Shown here: positions 24,801-36,927 of the stretch, piece after piece
Layout of the letters: each line of letters opens with the position of its first letter
Numbering within the stretch: position 1 is the first letter of the stretch
Assembly: GCA_007922195.1 (NCBI GenBank)
Contig: ML682220.1
Span: forward strand, 1,092,303 to 1,156,302
Direction of reading: 5' to 3'
Source of the DNA: Podocnemis expansa
Lineage: Eukaryota; Chordata; Testudines; Podocnemididae
DNA: 64,000 nt
Position numbers and translations under genes: made by a program
Notes under the pieces: generated by a model
Told to the model about the DNA's origin: nothing
Database searches by the model: none
The model's input: the letters and a program-made list of their open reading frames with translations, nothing else

Positions 24801-27605
24801 GATCCAGCAAAGCACCTAGAACATAAGAACACAGGTCTGTGTCCATGCACTGAAGAATTTAATCTAATCACTGCCTGATCCAGCAAAGCAGTTAAACATG
24901 GATTTGATTATAAAAACTCAAATGTAGCCCTGCTAGAAGTGACTGTGACTCCCATAGTTAAAATTAAGCACAACTTTAAGGGCTGTTTGGGAGAAGAGCC
25001 TTGGACTGTAAATTCTTCAGGACACAGACCTGTGTTCTTACACATTTCTAAACTGACTAGAACACCATGTTTCATCCTTAATGTGATGCAGTATACCACT
25101 GCCACGCTGGCTCCCTTTGCTGCTACACTATAGAGAAATCAAAAAGTAGGTTTCACAGCATCAGGTCTGAAGGAATCAGCATCCACTTTCTTTTTTTTAA
25201 CCATCTAGCTGCAAAATGTCACCATCAATTCTGAAGAACACAAACAAGACGACCCAAAAAAATAAATAAATAATAATAATAATCTTGGCAATACTATACT
25301 AAAGAAAAATCTGAGTTCTAGATATTCTGTATTAATTTGGATATAGAACCAGACCAGATTAAATACCTGTGTGATTTCATCCACTATGGCTACAGAACAT
25401 ATGGTGTCCACATTATTTTTATACCTATCCTTTAAGTGTCAATACTATTTATATATCTTGTATTATTAAATGTGTCACAGACATGCTGGCTATAGAGGAA
25501 ATGCACTATAAATAGGCCAAAGACATTATAAATGCAATGTATGTATCAATGTACCAAGATTTTATGCCAAGAGAGTTGACTGCCAGTTGGTTGTTCTAAA
25601 AGACAACTGTACCCAACTACTGCAACTTTCTAAATAATGTATATGCTGTGTATCCATCCAGCAAAATGAACACTAATAAATCATGTTCTGCCTTCAATCA
25701 GAAGTCTCAAGAAACCTCCACTCACTCACCTCCTCTCCCATATGAAGTAAATAAAGAAGTAGCACCACACAACCTCAATCACAGTATATGCCAGCATATG
25801 CTACTACCTCAAGCAAGTAAAGGAATCTGTCAGGGTAGTGATCACTTGCTACCATTAGAGGTTTAAAATCATCTCAACTGTATAAACTCACACTACACCT
25901 AACAGACAGCAGCATGTCGAGAGTTCATGCCAGAACTTGTCCTTTCCAGATGGCATTACAGTTGACTGCATCTTTATTAGCACACCTTTGCTGGCCTTCA
26001 TCCTATGGGATTTTCTGCCTCCCAAATAACATATCCTCCAGTGCCTGGACAGGTAATGTGTGATCTTGCCCCAATTCTTGCCAGAGTTGCTAACTCTGGC
26101 TGAGTTTATTTTATTGATCTATTTATGAACTGACGGTTAACTTGACCTCCATCCAGGAAAAGCATACATTTAGCAGATAGGAAACATGGCAAGCCAGCAT
26201 TCATGGAGCTTTCTTCAAGTCATTTGTTGAAGGTGCTAGTTTTTGCACCCAATCAGAACAAGAAAAGGGGTCACATTTTCAGGCCAACACCATCCACGCA
26301 GAGCCCTTGTGCCATCACAATAGTTCTTGTCTTTCCCAGCCTGAACAGTAGTATGGTCCTGAAGCTAGGCTGCCATGCATATTCTTGAATGGTACCCATC
26401 TCACCCCCACCATTATCCTACACACACTATCCCTATGGATTTCTAGAGGAGCAATCCACAAAACAGTGGCTGTACCTAGATACCCCCTTTTTGCTTCTGC
26501 AGCACATTTCCCACACAGAAGGATTTCCCCAGTCTTTGGGATCAGCAAGGACCTTTCTGTAGAGTCACTGCACCTACACCATCACTGTTGATATGAGTGG
26601 GGAGCACGTGACAAAATATTTTCCTTGGACCAACAATCCACCAAGTCTAGTATCTTGGCTCTGACAGAGTCCAATACCCAAGGAACCAGAAGTCAGTCAT
26701 CTTGTTCATCAAAGAAAGGAACAGTTTGCTTCCAAAAGATGCAAGCAGCTCTAGTCACAAAGTTCATCATCTGAAATCCCCAGAACACTGTAATTTCTTT
26801 AATACAAATAAAGATATCTATACATTCCAAAGTGATGGTAGTAACTTCATCATTAAAGTTGTTACCAGCTTTGCATTACATATCAACTTTTGACCCTCCT
26901 GCCTCTAGCTTCTTCATAAGAACTGTTTCAGATCTAACAAAGTCATAGGACCAAACTTGATCTGCACAACCAAGTGTTAGAGGTTCAGTGTGGAAGAGTT
27001 TAAAATCTGGACTTGAACCTGGATCAGAATTTGCAACTCAAGCCCATTATCTGTTTATCCCCCTCTGCAGTCACCATGTCAACACATAAGCTTATTATGC
27101 TCTCTACCAGGAGCTATATAAAGCAACAAGCATTAAAGTTTAAACACAATTACTTCCTTGTGGACCTCATCAATAAAAAGACAAATTCCAAAACCTATTA
27201 CCATTATTTATCTAGTTACTGTGGCATAATTGCTTCATAAAACTTCAATTTATGGCACAGAAAGTGTCCAGACTAAAAAAATTAACTTGTCTGCAGAAGC
27301 TTGTTTGGCTTCTTCCGGTTTACAAAGCACTGCATTAGCTTTGTAAATGCATGAAGGATTGTACTATACAATTCTCCATAACCACATAACTTGCTTTAAT
27401 TATTTGGTTACCAAGCCAGCAAGAAGAATGTCTAAGGTGCTAATCACTTTTGTACATATAATCCTGTTTTATGAATTAGTATTATTACTATTCTTTGGAA
27501 TTTACATAACAACAGCACCTTGAGGTTCTCATATTGCAGAGTCATTTATTTATTTATTTATTTATTTGCCAGCTTTACAATCTAAATAGACATAGGGAGT
27601 ATTAT
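24801..27605. other. no gene recognised
   Basis: It includes a short inverted pair: ACACAGGTCTGTGT near 24830 and ACAGACCTGTGTTCTTA near 25023 with shared flanks (AAGAATTTAATC, AAATTCTTCAGG). Otherwise it is AT-rich sequence. Confidence 0.4.
27541..27568. repeat. (TTTA)n microsatellite
   Basis: About six tandem TTTA units lie just before the MIR copy. Confidence 0.9.
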
Positions 27606-27607
27606 TA

Positions 27608-27712
27608 TATTCATTTTACAGATGGAGAACTCAGACACAGAAATATTAAGTGATTTACCCAGGGTCAAAAAAGTTTGTGACTGAGCCAAAAATTGAACTC
27701 AGATCTTCTAAA
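27608..27712. repeat. MIR SINE
   Basis: CATTTTACAGATGGAGAACTCAGACACAG, AAGTGATTTACCCAGGGTCA and TTGAACTCAGATCTTCTAA follow the MIR consensus. A TTTA microsatellite precedes it (27541-27568). Confidence 0.8.
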
Positions 27713-27713
27713 C

Positions 27714-27878
27714 CAGTGGTTTTCAAACTTTTTTCCTTGGGATCCAGCTGAGAAAAATCATTTATGCCTACAACTCAAAAATTACATCTTTGAGCAATGC
27801 ATTACAGTTTTGTGGCAGCAGCAGCAGAGGGCTCCATGACCCAGTACTGGGTCCCAACCCATAGTCCGAAAACCACTG
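27714..27878. mobile_element. hAT MITE (CAGTGGTTTTCAAAC family)
   Basis: The ends CAGTGGTTTTCAAAC and GAAAACCACTG are inverted, with duplications TTCTAAAC (27706-27713) and TTCAAAAC (27879-27886). It abuts the end of a MIR copy. Confidence 0.8.
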
Positions 27879-28967
27879 TTCAAAACACCACTCCAATATC
27901 TTAACCACAAGAACATCTTTATTTCTAAGTTTTAGCAATTCTACTTGCTGTGCACAAAAACACCCCTCCTGCTCACCATCTTAAAAAAGAAAAAGGCTAC
28001 TATGAGCACTCAATTTCAGACACCACAAACAAAATCCTGTAAATAAAAGTTATGTTTTGATGGCTGACTGCCTCTGATCTCAGGTCAGGATTAGTTTAGA
28101 GTTGTCAGAAGCTGTTACAAACAAAAAAAAAAATTTGAACATGCAATATAGCCTGACAGACAATAAATCAAAAAATGAAAAGTGACATCTGCAGATTCTG
28201 CTGGAGGGCAGTGGGTCATGTCCATCTATTTTCAAAACTTAAGCAGCGGAAGAAAATATATTCAGAATCACTTTGTTTTCTCCTTTACCTGACCCATGAC
28301 AGAATAAAACAGACACATGCTAACCCCTACTCTTCCCCCATCAACACATTCTGTACTTATTAATGACTATGTGTATTTCACTGTCCCACCCCAAAGAAAA
28401 GGCAACTACATAAGAAATTGCTACTCAACTTAACAGATGCTAGCCGTTAGTAATTAGTGCGCTATTAGCACTAACAATAACTTTATCAAACCAAGCCACA
28501 GGTTTTGTATTACTCCCAACCGCAGCCCTACAACCAGCTCTGGGCAGCCTGCACCTATATGGAGCCTCATCCATTACAAACAATAGGGCTCCACGCACAT
28601 GCTAGGGCCACACACACAGAACTCATTGCTGTGCTCACAGCTGAAACATCAGGTTCAAAAGAGAAAGGCCTACCATACTGGATATGTTCATGTACATGCA
28701 TGCATGAAAGCTGCCAGTATTTTTCATGTGAATGTCACCAGCATGGCTCCCACAGCAATTCAGAAGGAAAGCAACATGCTGCTGTGTCAACTGCAACACG
28801 GGCTTCTGTGACACGTCAATTGTGGCAACATTTGTCTAGGACTTTAAAGTTAGAAAATTTTGATTTGGCCCAAAAATTTAATCTGGGTCAAATTAAAATG
28901 AACAGTCACATTAATGAGGCAGAACAGGAAATTCAGCAATGGAAACGTGTTAAGTCAGGTCTCAACA

Positions 28968-29111
28968 AAACTGGCTCCCAGCTAGGCACCAATAGTATTA
29001 TTTTTGGTTGCCAGAGGGTGCTCCTCCACTGCATTTCCACAGCACAGTTAGGAGATGGGCTACAAACCTTGGTCGCCATGATGACCTGGCGCCTAGGTTT
29101 TGTCAAGACCT
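28968..29111 (+). repeat. unnamed dispersed repeat, copy 2
   Basis: AACTGGCTCCCAGCTAGGCACC and GGTTGCCAGAGGGTGCTCCT match copy 1. The inverted relative GACAAAACATGGATGCCGGG lies near 30029. The 213-codon plus frame covering this copy (28505-29146) has no recognisable protein motif. Confidence 0.6.
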
Positions 29112-29706
29112 GTGTCAAGTGTCCTCCAGCTAAACAGAATCTCTAGGTTTCAGGATTTCATAAAGCTTGGCATATAATCTATTTCAATAAAAATACTGCA
29201 AGACAGAAACCACAAGTACAACAGTATGTCTTTAATATACTGGCAAACTTTAATATACTGGTAAACATTTACCCGCTTCAAATTTTTTGGTTTTTAGTTG
29301 TATCATATTAGTGAAACAATGAAAGTACCACTAACAAAGTCCAATAATCAGATTGCATAGTACCTATCACTGTAGTATCTGGCATCACCCCTTTTAAAAA
29401 TGAAAAAATAAAAGAACTCCAAAAATCATAATTCTGAAACATGACCCTTTTACACTAGGGTAGTCTCTTATGATATGAATATCCACTTAGGCCCTGCTCC
29501 TACAAACAAGCACACAGGTGTTTAACTTTAAGAATTTGAATAGTTCCTCAAAGTCAAAAGTGGGGCAAATAACACAGAAATTAAAAACAATAAATAAAAA
29601 CTAAAGGGTCAGAGAATGAATAGAATGATGCAGGGTAAGAGGGTGTGCCAGATGAAACGCATTAGTGACTTGAGCTGTGGGCCTCCAATAAAATATAACC
29701 CTAATA

Positions 29707-29995
29707 TAGGGTTACCAGATGTCAGGCAAAAGCAGAACATGTCCTTCTTTTTACCTTCATATCCTCCATCTGGCAGACATTTTAAAATATAGGATTTTGT
29801 CTGGCTTTTTACTTATAGGGGTTAAAGTATGCTGGGATGCCATGGAATACCCTATTTTTAAGGGGAAGCATTCCAGGGCACCCCTAAAACAGAAGAATAT
29901 TACATTAATATTACTTTTTCTCCATGTGTCCTCCAATGTCCTTCTTTTCATAATTCCCAGTCCTCCTTTCCAGGTTTTGGTATCTGGCAACCCTA
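29707..29995. mobile_element. hAT MITE (TAGGGTTACCAGATGTC family)
   Basis: The ends TAGGGTTACCAGATGTC and the complement of TAGGGTTGCCAGATACC are inverted. Flanks CCCTAATA/TCCTAATG match at 6 of 8. It shares CATTCCAGGGCACCCCTAAA and GGATTTTGTCTGGCTTTTTA with 35992. Confidence 0.8.
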
Positions 29996-30487
29996 TCCTA
30001 ATGGCACTTTCATGGTATGACAAGCCTTGACAAAACATGGATGCCGGGTCACCATGGTGCCTGGGAATTGTATTCTGTCACCTAGCTGTGTTACGATACT
30101 TCAGAGGGTGCAATGCTCCCTGGCGCCTCCAAAAAAAGCCACCAGCACTTTCAGCAGAGAACAACTCTTTTTTTGGAAGCAGGGGTGCTTCTTCGCCCCG
30201 GATCGCTGTTGCAAGTGTCCGACGCAGCAGGGCTTCTGAACTCCAGACCACTGCTGCCATTTCTGCACTTGTGGCAGCAGTTTTTTCAGTGGCAGGCTGC
30301 TTTGCTCTGCACTGCCACAACTCGGCAGTGGCATTTTGGCAGTGGGGTCTCCTTTCTCATGCCATACAGCTAGGTACCCCAGTTTTTGAGCTAGGGCCTA
30401 GATATGCAGCATATTTGTTGAAGCCTGTGGTATGATAGCATCTGGGGGCATCTCTCAGAACAGATATACAACACCTATAGTTTAACC

Positions 30488-30675
30488 CAGGGGTCTCAAA
30501 CTCAAATCACCATGAGGACTAGTATGTTAGCCTGAGGGCTGCACTACTGAAACCTTTTCATACAATGATCATACAATGATATTGCAAATATCGGTAATAA
30601 TAGTGTCGTCACGGACTGCAGGAAATAGCTTCACAGGCCACACGCAGCCTGCGGGCCACACATTTTAGACCCCTG
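30488..30675. mobile_element. hAT MITE (CAGGGGTCTCAAAC family)
   Basis: The element runs CAGGGGTCTCAAACTC...ATTTTAGACCCCTG with perfect 8-bp duplications GTTTAACC (30480-30487 and 30676-30683). ATACAATGAT is tandemly doubled inside. Confidence 0.9.
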
Positions 30676-31362
30676 GTTTAACCATTCAGTACTTCACTGT
30701 GGATTTATGGTTTATATTTTGGGGAGGCAGTGTTGTCAGGGACTCAAGACCTGTGCTCCATTTTCAGCACTGTTTCTAGCTTAGTCACTTTTTCCTCCCA
30801 TGTTTTGGTTTCTCCCCTCTATAAAACAGGGTTAATGATGCCAACCTCTTTTGTAAAGTACTTTGAGATCTACTAATGAAAAAGCACTAAATAGAAGCTA
30901 GGTATTCTTCTTCAGCGGTACTAGTTAACACTTAAAAAAAGACAGAAAAGAGAGATATCTACAAATACATCCTCCTTGATAAAATTCCTTTCAAGATCAG
31001 AGAATTTAGAAACCTTGCTTTCACTGTTACCCCAGCAACTTCATTCTGATCCCCCGGGCAATTTGCTATTATCAAATCCCCACAGAATTAATCGCCCTTT
31101 TCTAGGATCCCCTCTGTTCACAAGACATCACAGAAATGAGTAACTGAGACCACTGCTCTCACATGTACAATTATAAAATGAGTTTCTATGGCTGACGAGC
31201 CTTTGGACCATTTGCCCTGATATTTCTTATGTATACACATTACAACATGCTAATCCATCAACTGAAAATATTTAGATTAGAAAAACTATATAAAAACAAT
31301 TTGCCTCCTTGCTCTTTCCCTGTAAAAAGACCATAAATTACAAGAAACTCTTCAAATATTAA

Positions 31363-31604
31363 TTTCCAAAGGGATAGCCATGTTAGTCTAGTTCAGCAAA
31401 ACAAACAAGCAGTCTTGTGGCACTTTTAAAGACTAACAAATTTAGTTATTGCCTGAGCTTTCGTGGGAGAAAATCCCGCTTTTTCAGACATTACAAAGAT
31501 GCTTCAAAGCATCTGACAAAGTGGGATTTTTCTCCCACAAAGCCTCATGTGATAAATAAATTTGTTAGTCTTTGAAAGTGCCACAGGACTCCTTGTTTGT
31601 TTTG
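31363..31604. repeat. palindromic repeat copy
   Basis: The left arm (AACAAGCAGTCTTGTGGCAC, then GCTTTCGTGGGAGAAAATCC) and the right arm (GGGATTTTTCTCCCACAAAG, then GTGCCACAGGACTCCTTG) are inverted. AATATTAA flanks it at 31355-31362 and 31605-31612. Confidence 0.8.
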
Positions 31605-32645
31605 AATATTAAGAATTTGACCAAAATTGTTAAATACTATTGAATGAATAATTACAACAAAAATGTCTACCTGTTATCTGCAAGTGAGATTGCACTTTTT
31701 GTTATGTAACAGTAGCTACAAATGAGATTCCTAAAATACAGATGTAAGGATAGAGTTATACCTTCCACTTTTAATTTCACGGTAGTCCCACTTAAGGCCC
31801 TGATCTGGTAATGACGTACAGGTAGATATGTTTAATGCATGTGAGTAGTACTCTGAACTCAAAAGGATTATCTATGCTAAAAGTTAAGCATGTGCATATA
31901 TGCCTTTGTGGGACTGGGGCTCTGACAAGATTCTGATGGTTATCTTATGACCTTTTTTTGTTAGAGATATATTTGGCAGAAATTATGTGAATTACAGTTG
32001 AAAAAAAGTGGCAAGACCTTGAGCTAGAGAAGCACCAACAGGTACCACTAAACCAGCAGATAAGTTCATTTAAATGGAGTTGATGGAGACCTTATTAAAG
32101 AAATCCTCCTCCCTCAAAACCATCGCAGAACAGACCCTGATGTCTGCAGCTATGAAGTACACTATTAAGTACTACTTGCACAGTAATTATGAAAGTGAAG
32201 CCAGTCTGACACAGGACTGCTGCACTGTCCAGTAAGTGGTTTTGAAAATGTCAGGTGACCCTTGCTCACATCAAGGTGCTGGTATTTATCCATGTTGTAA
32301 TGGTACCCACTCTTTCTGAAGAATTATTTTTATGTTTTCTAGGAAAGTTCATGGGTAATATCCAATTCTGAAACAGATTTAGGCTCCAAATACAATCACA
32401 AGCCTCCTGTTAGATAGCCATTTTTGATATGGCTGTTGAAGCGAATGGAGCTATGACTGTTTACAGCTACCGAGAACCTGCAGTTGTGAATCTAAAAAGG
32501 AGTTTCTGCAAAAATATACATTGTTGGTGTGGATAGGGCATAATTTAGTTATGAACATTAGTCAAAAAACTTGAGTCTGGGTTGCTGCCGTTGAGAACTG
32601 TTTAAAGAAATTCATGTTCTGGCTACCCCTACCAGCACAATTGTG

Positions 32646-32745
32646 TTTCAGAAAAAAAAACAACCAACCAAACAAAAAAAACCAAACCAAACCAAACCAA
32701 AACAAAAAAAAAAAAAAACAAAACAATCAAACAAACAAAACCTAA
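32646..32745. repeat. A-rich (CAAA/CCAAA) simple repeat
   Basis: CAACCAACCAAACAAAAAAA and repeated CCAAA units grade into an A14 run. It encodes nothing. Confidence 0.9.
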
Positions 32746-33210
32746 TAATAGTTTTATACTGGTACGGGGTTGCAAATAACAGGGACTGTAGGATTCAATT
32801 TGTAGTTGAACCAAGAGAATCACAAGAAATTCAAGATCAAAAGTGGGCTGAGAGCATAGGCAATTTCACAGAGAAAAAACACTTTGCTTCTGTTACCCAA
32901 ACCATTTAGTACTGTTATTTAAAAGAGAATGGCTGTAGATAATTAGTCCCGAAACATTAAGCAGGGAACTACATTGTACGTCCATGGCATACTTTACAAG
33001 TGTTGGAGGTTGAACTCCGGCCCTAAAGAGAGCTAATTAAAGCAAGCACTGGGGGCTCCAAGAAAAACTGCCTACTTGGAGGCATGCACCCATCAGATAT
33101 GCTTCCGCAGAAATAAATGATAGGACTGGTTTCCAAGATACAGTAGTCATATGTTTTTGTATATCGCAATGAAAATGACGGGGAAGATAAAACCCAAGTC
33201 TTGCAAACAA

Positions 33211-33282
33211 TGTGTTTAAGTGCCACAGGATTCCTTGTTTTTTCTTTGCTGGACTAGACTAACACGGCTGCCACTTTGGAAT
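33211..33282. repeat. half copy of the palindromic repeat (right arm)
   Basis: AAGTGCCACAGGATTCCTTG and TGCTGGACTAGACTAACACG form the terminal half only. Confidence 0.75.
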
Positions 33283-33973
33283 TTAACTTAAAGCATGACG
33301 GTAGCTCTGCTGAATTCATGACACTACTTATATCAGACCTGGCATGTACAAGTGTTTTCAGTACGGGGCTAAATCTTGTGTAACCTACTAATGAATACAT
33401 GTTACGAAGTGACTGATCCATAAATTAACCAAGTTGTTACAGCCCAAGCTTCAGAGCCTTGCTCTAGTCTACAGAGCAACTGTAGCTCCTTGTGTTTTTA
33501 ACTCTACAGGTCCGCTGGTCAATTGCCTGTGTGTTGGGAGGGGAATATTACTAGTACCAATGAAGTCAATGGGAGCTTTATCAAAAACTTCAGTGGACAC
33601 AGGTTGAAACCTTCATTCTTCAAACATATCAAGATTGGGTAGAAATGTCAACTAGCATCCTGAAATCTTAACATTAGAGCACATATTGAAATGTTCTCTC
33701 CCAGCACTTTTATTAATAAATAAGTGACGACTACTTACACTTTACAGCATCAAGTGTAATCCCACAGTGGTACTTAACATACTAACATTATGCCTTGCAT
33801 TTATCAGATGCTCAGATAGTGCAGTTATGGGCACTAGTGTATGAAACTAAGTAATAAATGTGCATTGTGTCTTTTGGCAAATGCCTTTCTAATGTCATCC
33901 ATTATATAACACAAAGTAAATACTAGTGGAGCAGTGTGGATAACTGAAGAAGTGGGAGCACATATTGAATTTA

Positions 33974-34140
33974 AACAAGGAGTCCTGTGGCTCCTTTAAA
34001 AACTAACAAATTTATTTATCGGATGAGCTTTTGTGGGAGAAAATCCCATGCAATAAATAAATTTGTTAGTCTTCACAAGTGCCAAACGATCCCTTGTTTG
34101 TTTTGCTGAACTAGACTAGCACGGCTACTACTGGAAATAG
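33974..34140. repeat. palindromic repeat copy
   Basis: The inverted arms start AACAAGGAGTCCTGTGGC and end TGAACTAGACTAGCACGGCT. TGAATTTA duplications lie at 33966-33973 and 34141-34148. The left arm is truncated relative to the right. Confidence 0.85.
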
Positions 34141-34399
34141 TGAATTTAGTGTTCATGAAAAAGTACCAGATTTATAATCCTGGAGAATCAAATCCAGGAT
34201 TTATCCATCAAACAGGTACAAAAGAGGTAGCAGCAATGCAAACTTCGTCACAATGTTTAGTCATCATATATCACCTGTGATTTGGAAAGCCATCACACTG
34301 AAGTGATGGGATAAATCAGCCTCCAAATCCAGTAAGGGCTTTATTTACAAAGATATTTAGGCATGTCCATGGCATAACCCTAAACATAAAACCAGGCAC

Positions 34400-34930
34400 C
34401 TAATGAGATGTTCAAAAACACCTAGTTGCTTAACTCCAATTTAGGGGAAGCAAGGACTTCAGCCTGGGTCTGTGAAATCCCAGGCAAGTGTCCTATCCAC
34501 CAGCTGACAGAGTCACTCTTTTTCTACCCTCTTGACTATACAGTTACTCAGGGGCATCGCTGCCCCAGGGAGGGATGCGGGGCATGGGCCCACCCCAGCC
34601 CACAGGCCCTGCCCCCGGCCGGGGACAGGGCCGGAAGCAGCCGCGGGCGGCCGGGTCCCGCATCGCTGGCCCAACCGCTGGCCCCGCCAGATCCAGGGCA
34701 CCAGCACTGGGATTCAGGCCACGTGCCCTGGGTGCCCAGCGCCAGCGACGTCCCTGCAGTTACTTCTATAAAGTGGAACTACTCTACCAAGAGAGACTGA
34801 CTGCACAACTCATGTGCCCGGGACGTAGGAAACTCTGGTTCAACTCCCTGCTCGAATCAGGAAGAACAGAGACTGGAATTTGGAGCCTCTCACCCCACCT
34901 ATGGATGCTGTAACCACAATGCTGTTGGCT
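34400..34930. repeat. old tRNA-like repeat split by a hAT MITE
   Basis: The left part (CAGCCTGGGTCTGTGAAATCCCAGGCAAGTGTCC) and the right part (GGACGTAGGAAACTCTGGTTCAACTCC, CTCGAATCAGG) resemble opposite arms of an old sauropsid tRNA-derived repeat with B-box-like GGTTCAA. The MITE at 34549-34756 interrupts it. Confidence 0.45.
34549..34756. mobile_element. GC-rich hAT MITE (CAGGGGYGTCxCTGG family), copy 1
   Basis: The element runs CAGGGGCATCGCTG...CAGCGACGTCCCTG with perfect duplications CAGTTACT (34541-34548 and 34757-34764). The GC-rich core is shared with 55225, 56994 and 59740. It splits an older tRNA-like repeat. Confidence 0.85.
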
Positions 34931-35372
34931 AAACAGATCTCTTACCCACACCTTAGAAATTTCACCCCAAACTGGATAAACCTTCCCAACAAACATTTCA
35001 GTGAAACTTTTTTCATTGAATTAGGTCAGCTTCAATGAAACACTCCTAATCCCAACCAGCTTTACAAACAACCCTCAATGTCATTTTGTTATTACCAGTC
35101 TTTCACTCAGTGAATCAAAGAAGAAAGGTTTATGGAGACACAACTGTCCCATATTAGTCCAAGGTCTGGGACATGCTCTGTTCAAATTCTGGGTTTCTTC
35201 TCCCTGCCCCAGAAACCCATTTAAAAAAAAAAATCTCATAGGATCTCTGCACAGACACAGGAGCTGCCTACATGGATCACCTTACAGGCTTCGAATGCTG
35301 GCCTAGAAAGAAGTAGTGGGGGAGACAAGGGAGGGGATTTAAAATTTTAGGTGCTAACACTGTGATCTAGAG

Positions 35373-35568
35373 CAGTGTTTCCCAACCAGGGCGCTCCAGC
35401 ATACAGGTGTGCCACAAAATTATTTTTAAAATGACTCAAAAAGCTCTCGACCTGGCTCATTGACTCATGAATATTCATAGATTCATTTGGAAACTCTATG
35501 GCGGTGTGCCTCCAATTAATTAAAGGCAGGAAGGTGTGCCACAGCAGAGAAAATGTGAGGAACCACTG
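35373..35568. mobile_element. hAT MITE (CCCAACCAGTGTGCC family)
   Basis: The ends CAGTGTTTCCCAACC and the complement of CAGTGGTTCCTCAC are flanked by ATCTAGAG/ATATAGAG (7 of 8). The body matches 37223 and 52882. Confidence 0.85.
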
Positions 35569-35814
35569 ATATAGAGCTTGGGCATAGTCTTTGGTATCAT
35601 GATGTAATCAATTTCTCCTGGCCCCACGACAAGCTCAGGATCAGTGCTTGAATTGTGACAATTTTTCCCAGGGCTTTCAGGAGGGGAAGTGCTTAATCGA
35701 ACTAAAAGCCAAACCAGAACAGGCATGTGACAGCGATAAGAAAAGGAATAAGAACTCCTAGCTCTTACATAGTTAGCTGCTTTGTAAGGCACTTTGAAAT
35801 CTAAACGATGACTA

Positions 35815-35870
35815 GCATCATGCCCATTTGACAGATGAGAAAGTCACCTATGTCCAAGCTCCGTAACCCA
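35815..35870. repeat. MIR fragment
   Basis: CATGCCCATTTGACAGATGAGAAAGTCACC matches the MIR core start only. Confidence 0.55.
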
Positions 35871-35991
35871 GGAAGTTGCCAGTTCCTCCCACTTGTTTGA
35901 ATTTCTTTCCACTTATAAGACAGACTTAGGAGCTGTGCCTACACACACTACATCCTCAGGTCAGGCTGCAGCGCCAAGGAGCACCCAGACC

Positions 35992-36257
35992 TAGGGTAAC
36001 CAGATACCAAGGCATGGAAAGGAGGACATTGGAGGACACACGGAGAAAATGTAGTATTGTGATATTTTTCTGCTTTTAGGGGGCCCTGGAACACCTGCCC
36101 CTAAAAAAGAGGGTGTTCCAGGGCATTCCAGCATACCTTAACCCCTGTAAGTAAAAAACTAGACAAAATCATGCGTTTTTAAAACGCCTGCCAGACGGAG
36201 GACATGAAGCCAAAAAGGAGGACGTGTCCTCTTTTTGCCTGACATCTGCTAACCCTA
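35992..36257. mobile_element. hAT MITE (TAGGGTAACCAGATACC family)
   Basis: It has the same inverted ends and body as 29707 and 36928. Flanks CCCAGACC/CCCTGATG match at 5 of 8. It ends only about 30 bp before the CpG island begins. Confidence 0.75.
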
Positions 36258-36289
36258 CCCTGATGCCAGCCCCCGGAGTGGCCATCACG

Positions 36290-36700
36290 GTTTCACAGCC
36301 CCCGCTCAGCACACGGAGCTTGCTGCCTCAGTGTCCCTGCAAGGGAAAGAGGCGGGACCTTCGCACTCCCCTGCAAACAAGCCCCGCCCCGCCGCCCGAG
36401 CTTCCCGCCAAGCTCCTCACCTGCCGCCGCCGGCGCCGCAGCACCTGCTGCTTGTAGCCCACCGCGTGCAGCCGCCGCCGCCGCCGCCGCTCCAGCCAGG
36501 CTCCTCCCCCTCCTGCCGCCGCAACGTTCTGGCTCCGCCCACCCGCCGCAACTTTGCCTCCCTGGCGCGCGCAGCGAGCAGCCGGCCCCGCTGGCGCGCT
36601 GCTTGTGAAGGGGCGGCGGCAGCAGCAGCAGCCGCCGCAAGCCGCCTCGCCTGCGGGGCTCCAGTCCCTGTGCCCGGCCCTGCTGGTCTCGAGGACAGAC
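36290..36700 (-). promoter_or_regulatory. CpG island, probable promoter and first exon of a leftward gene
   Basis: This is the one strongly CpG-dense, GC-rich block in the window that no transposon explains. It contains a GCC-repeat run around 36470-36492 and GC boxes such as CCCCGCCCC near 36382. On the minus strand the island contains CGGCAG|GTGAGGAGC, a consensus splice donor, with the exon ending at 36421. The minus frame before the donor would read RLHAVGYKQQVLRRRRRQ in phase 0, but it has no nearby ATG. The exon may be 5' UTR or may start upstream or at a non-AUG codon. I do not recognise the gene. A bidirectional promoter is possible. Confidence 0.7.
36419..36424 (-). promoter_or_regulatory. 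splice donor at the CpG-island exon
   Basis: The minus strand reads GGCAG|GTGAGG, matching the U2-type donor consensus at all core positions. It marks the end of the putative first exon at 36421 and fixes the leftward transcription direction. Confidence 0.5.
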
Positions 36701-36754
36701 ACTTGCTCATGCTCAGTGCCTGCCTGGGCACTTTTTTGCCACTCCGCCGCTAAA

Positions 36755-36775
36755 ATGCATTGTGGGGAGTGTAGT
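36755..36775 (-). promoter_or_regulatory. ZNF143/Staf-type promoter motif
   Basis: On the minus strand the sequence starts ACTACACTCCCCACAATGCA. It closely resembles the vertebrate ZNF143 (Staf) site ACTACAATTCCCAGAATGC, with differences at a few positions. It sits about 50 bp upstream of the CpG island when the gene is read leftward, which is a normal spacing for this promoter factor. Confidence 0.6.
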
Positions 36776-36927
36776 TTTCTCCTGCAGCCCTGCTTGCCTT
36801 CTGGTTTTCCTGCTTGGAAAAAACCAAAACCAAGGAGTCCTGGGGCACTTCAAGACTAACCCATTTATTGTCGCCCACGAAAGCTCACGCGAAAAAGAAA
36901 TCTGTTAGTCTTGAAGTGCCCCAGGAC

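Noticed and set aside
28505..29146. 213-codon plus-strand open frame, among the longest in the window
   Set aside because: No motif, Cys/His spacing irregular, 3' third lies in a dispersed repeat also found at 13028. No splice context or conservation visible.
36328..36702. 124-codon minus frame in the CpG island as a protein
   Set aside because: It starts at GTG, has no ATG, runs through the splice donor and matches no known family. Only the exon boundary is supported.
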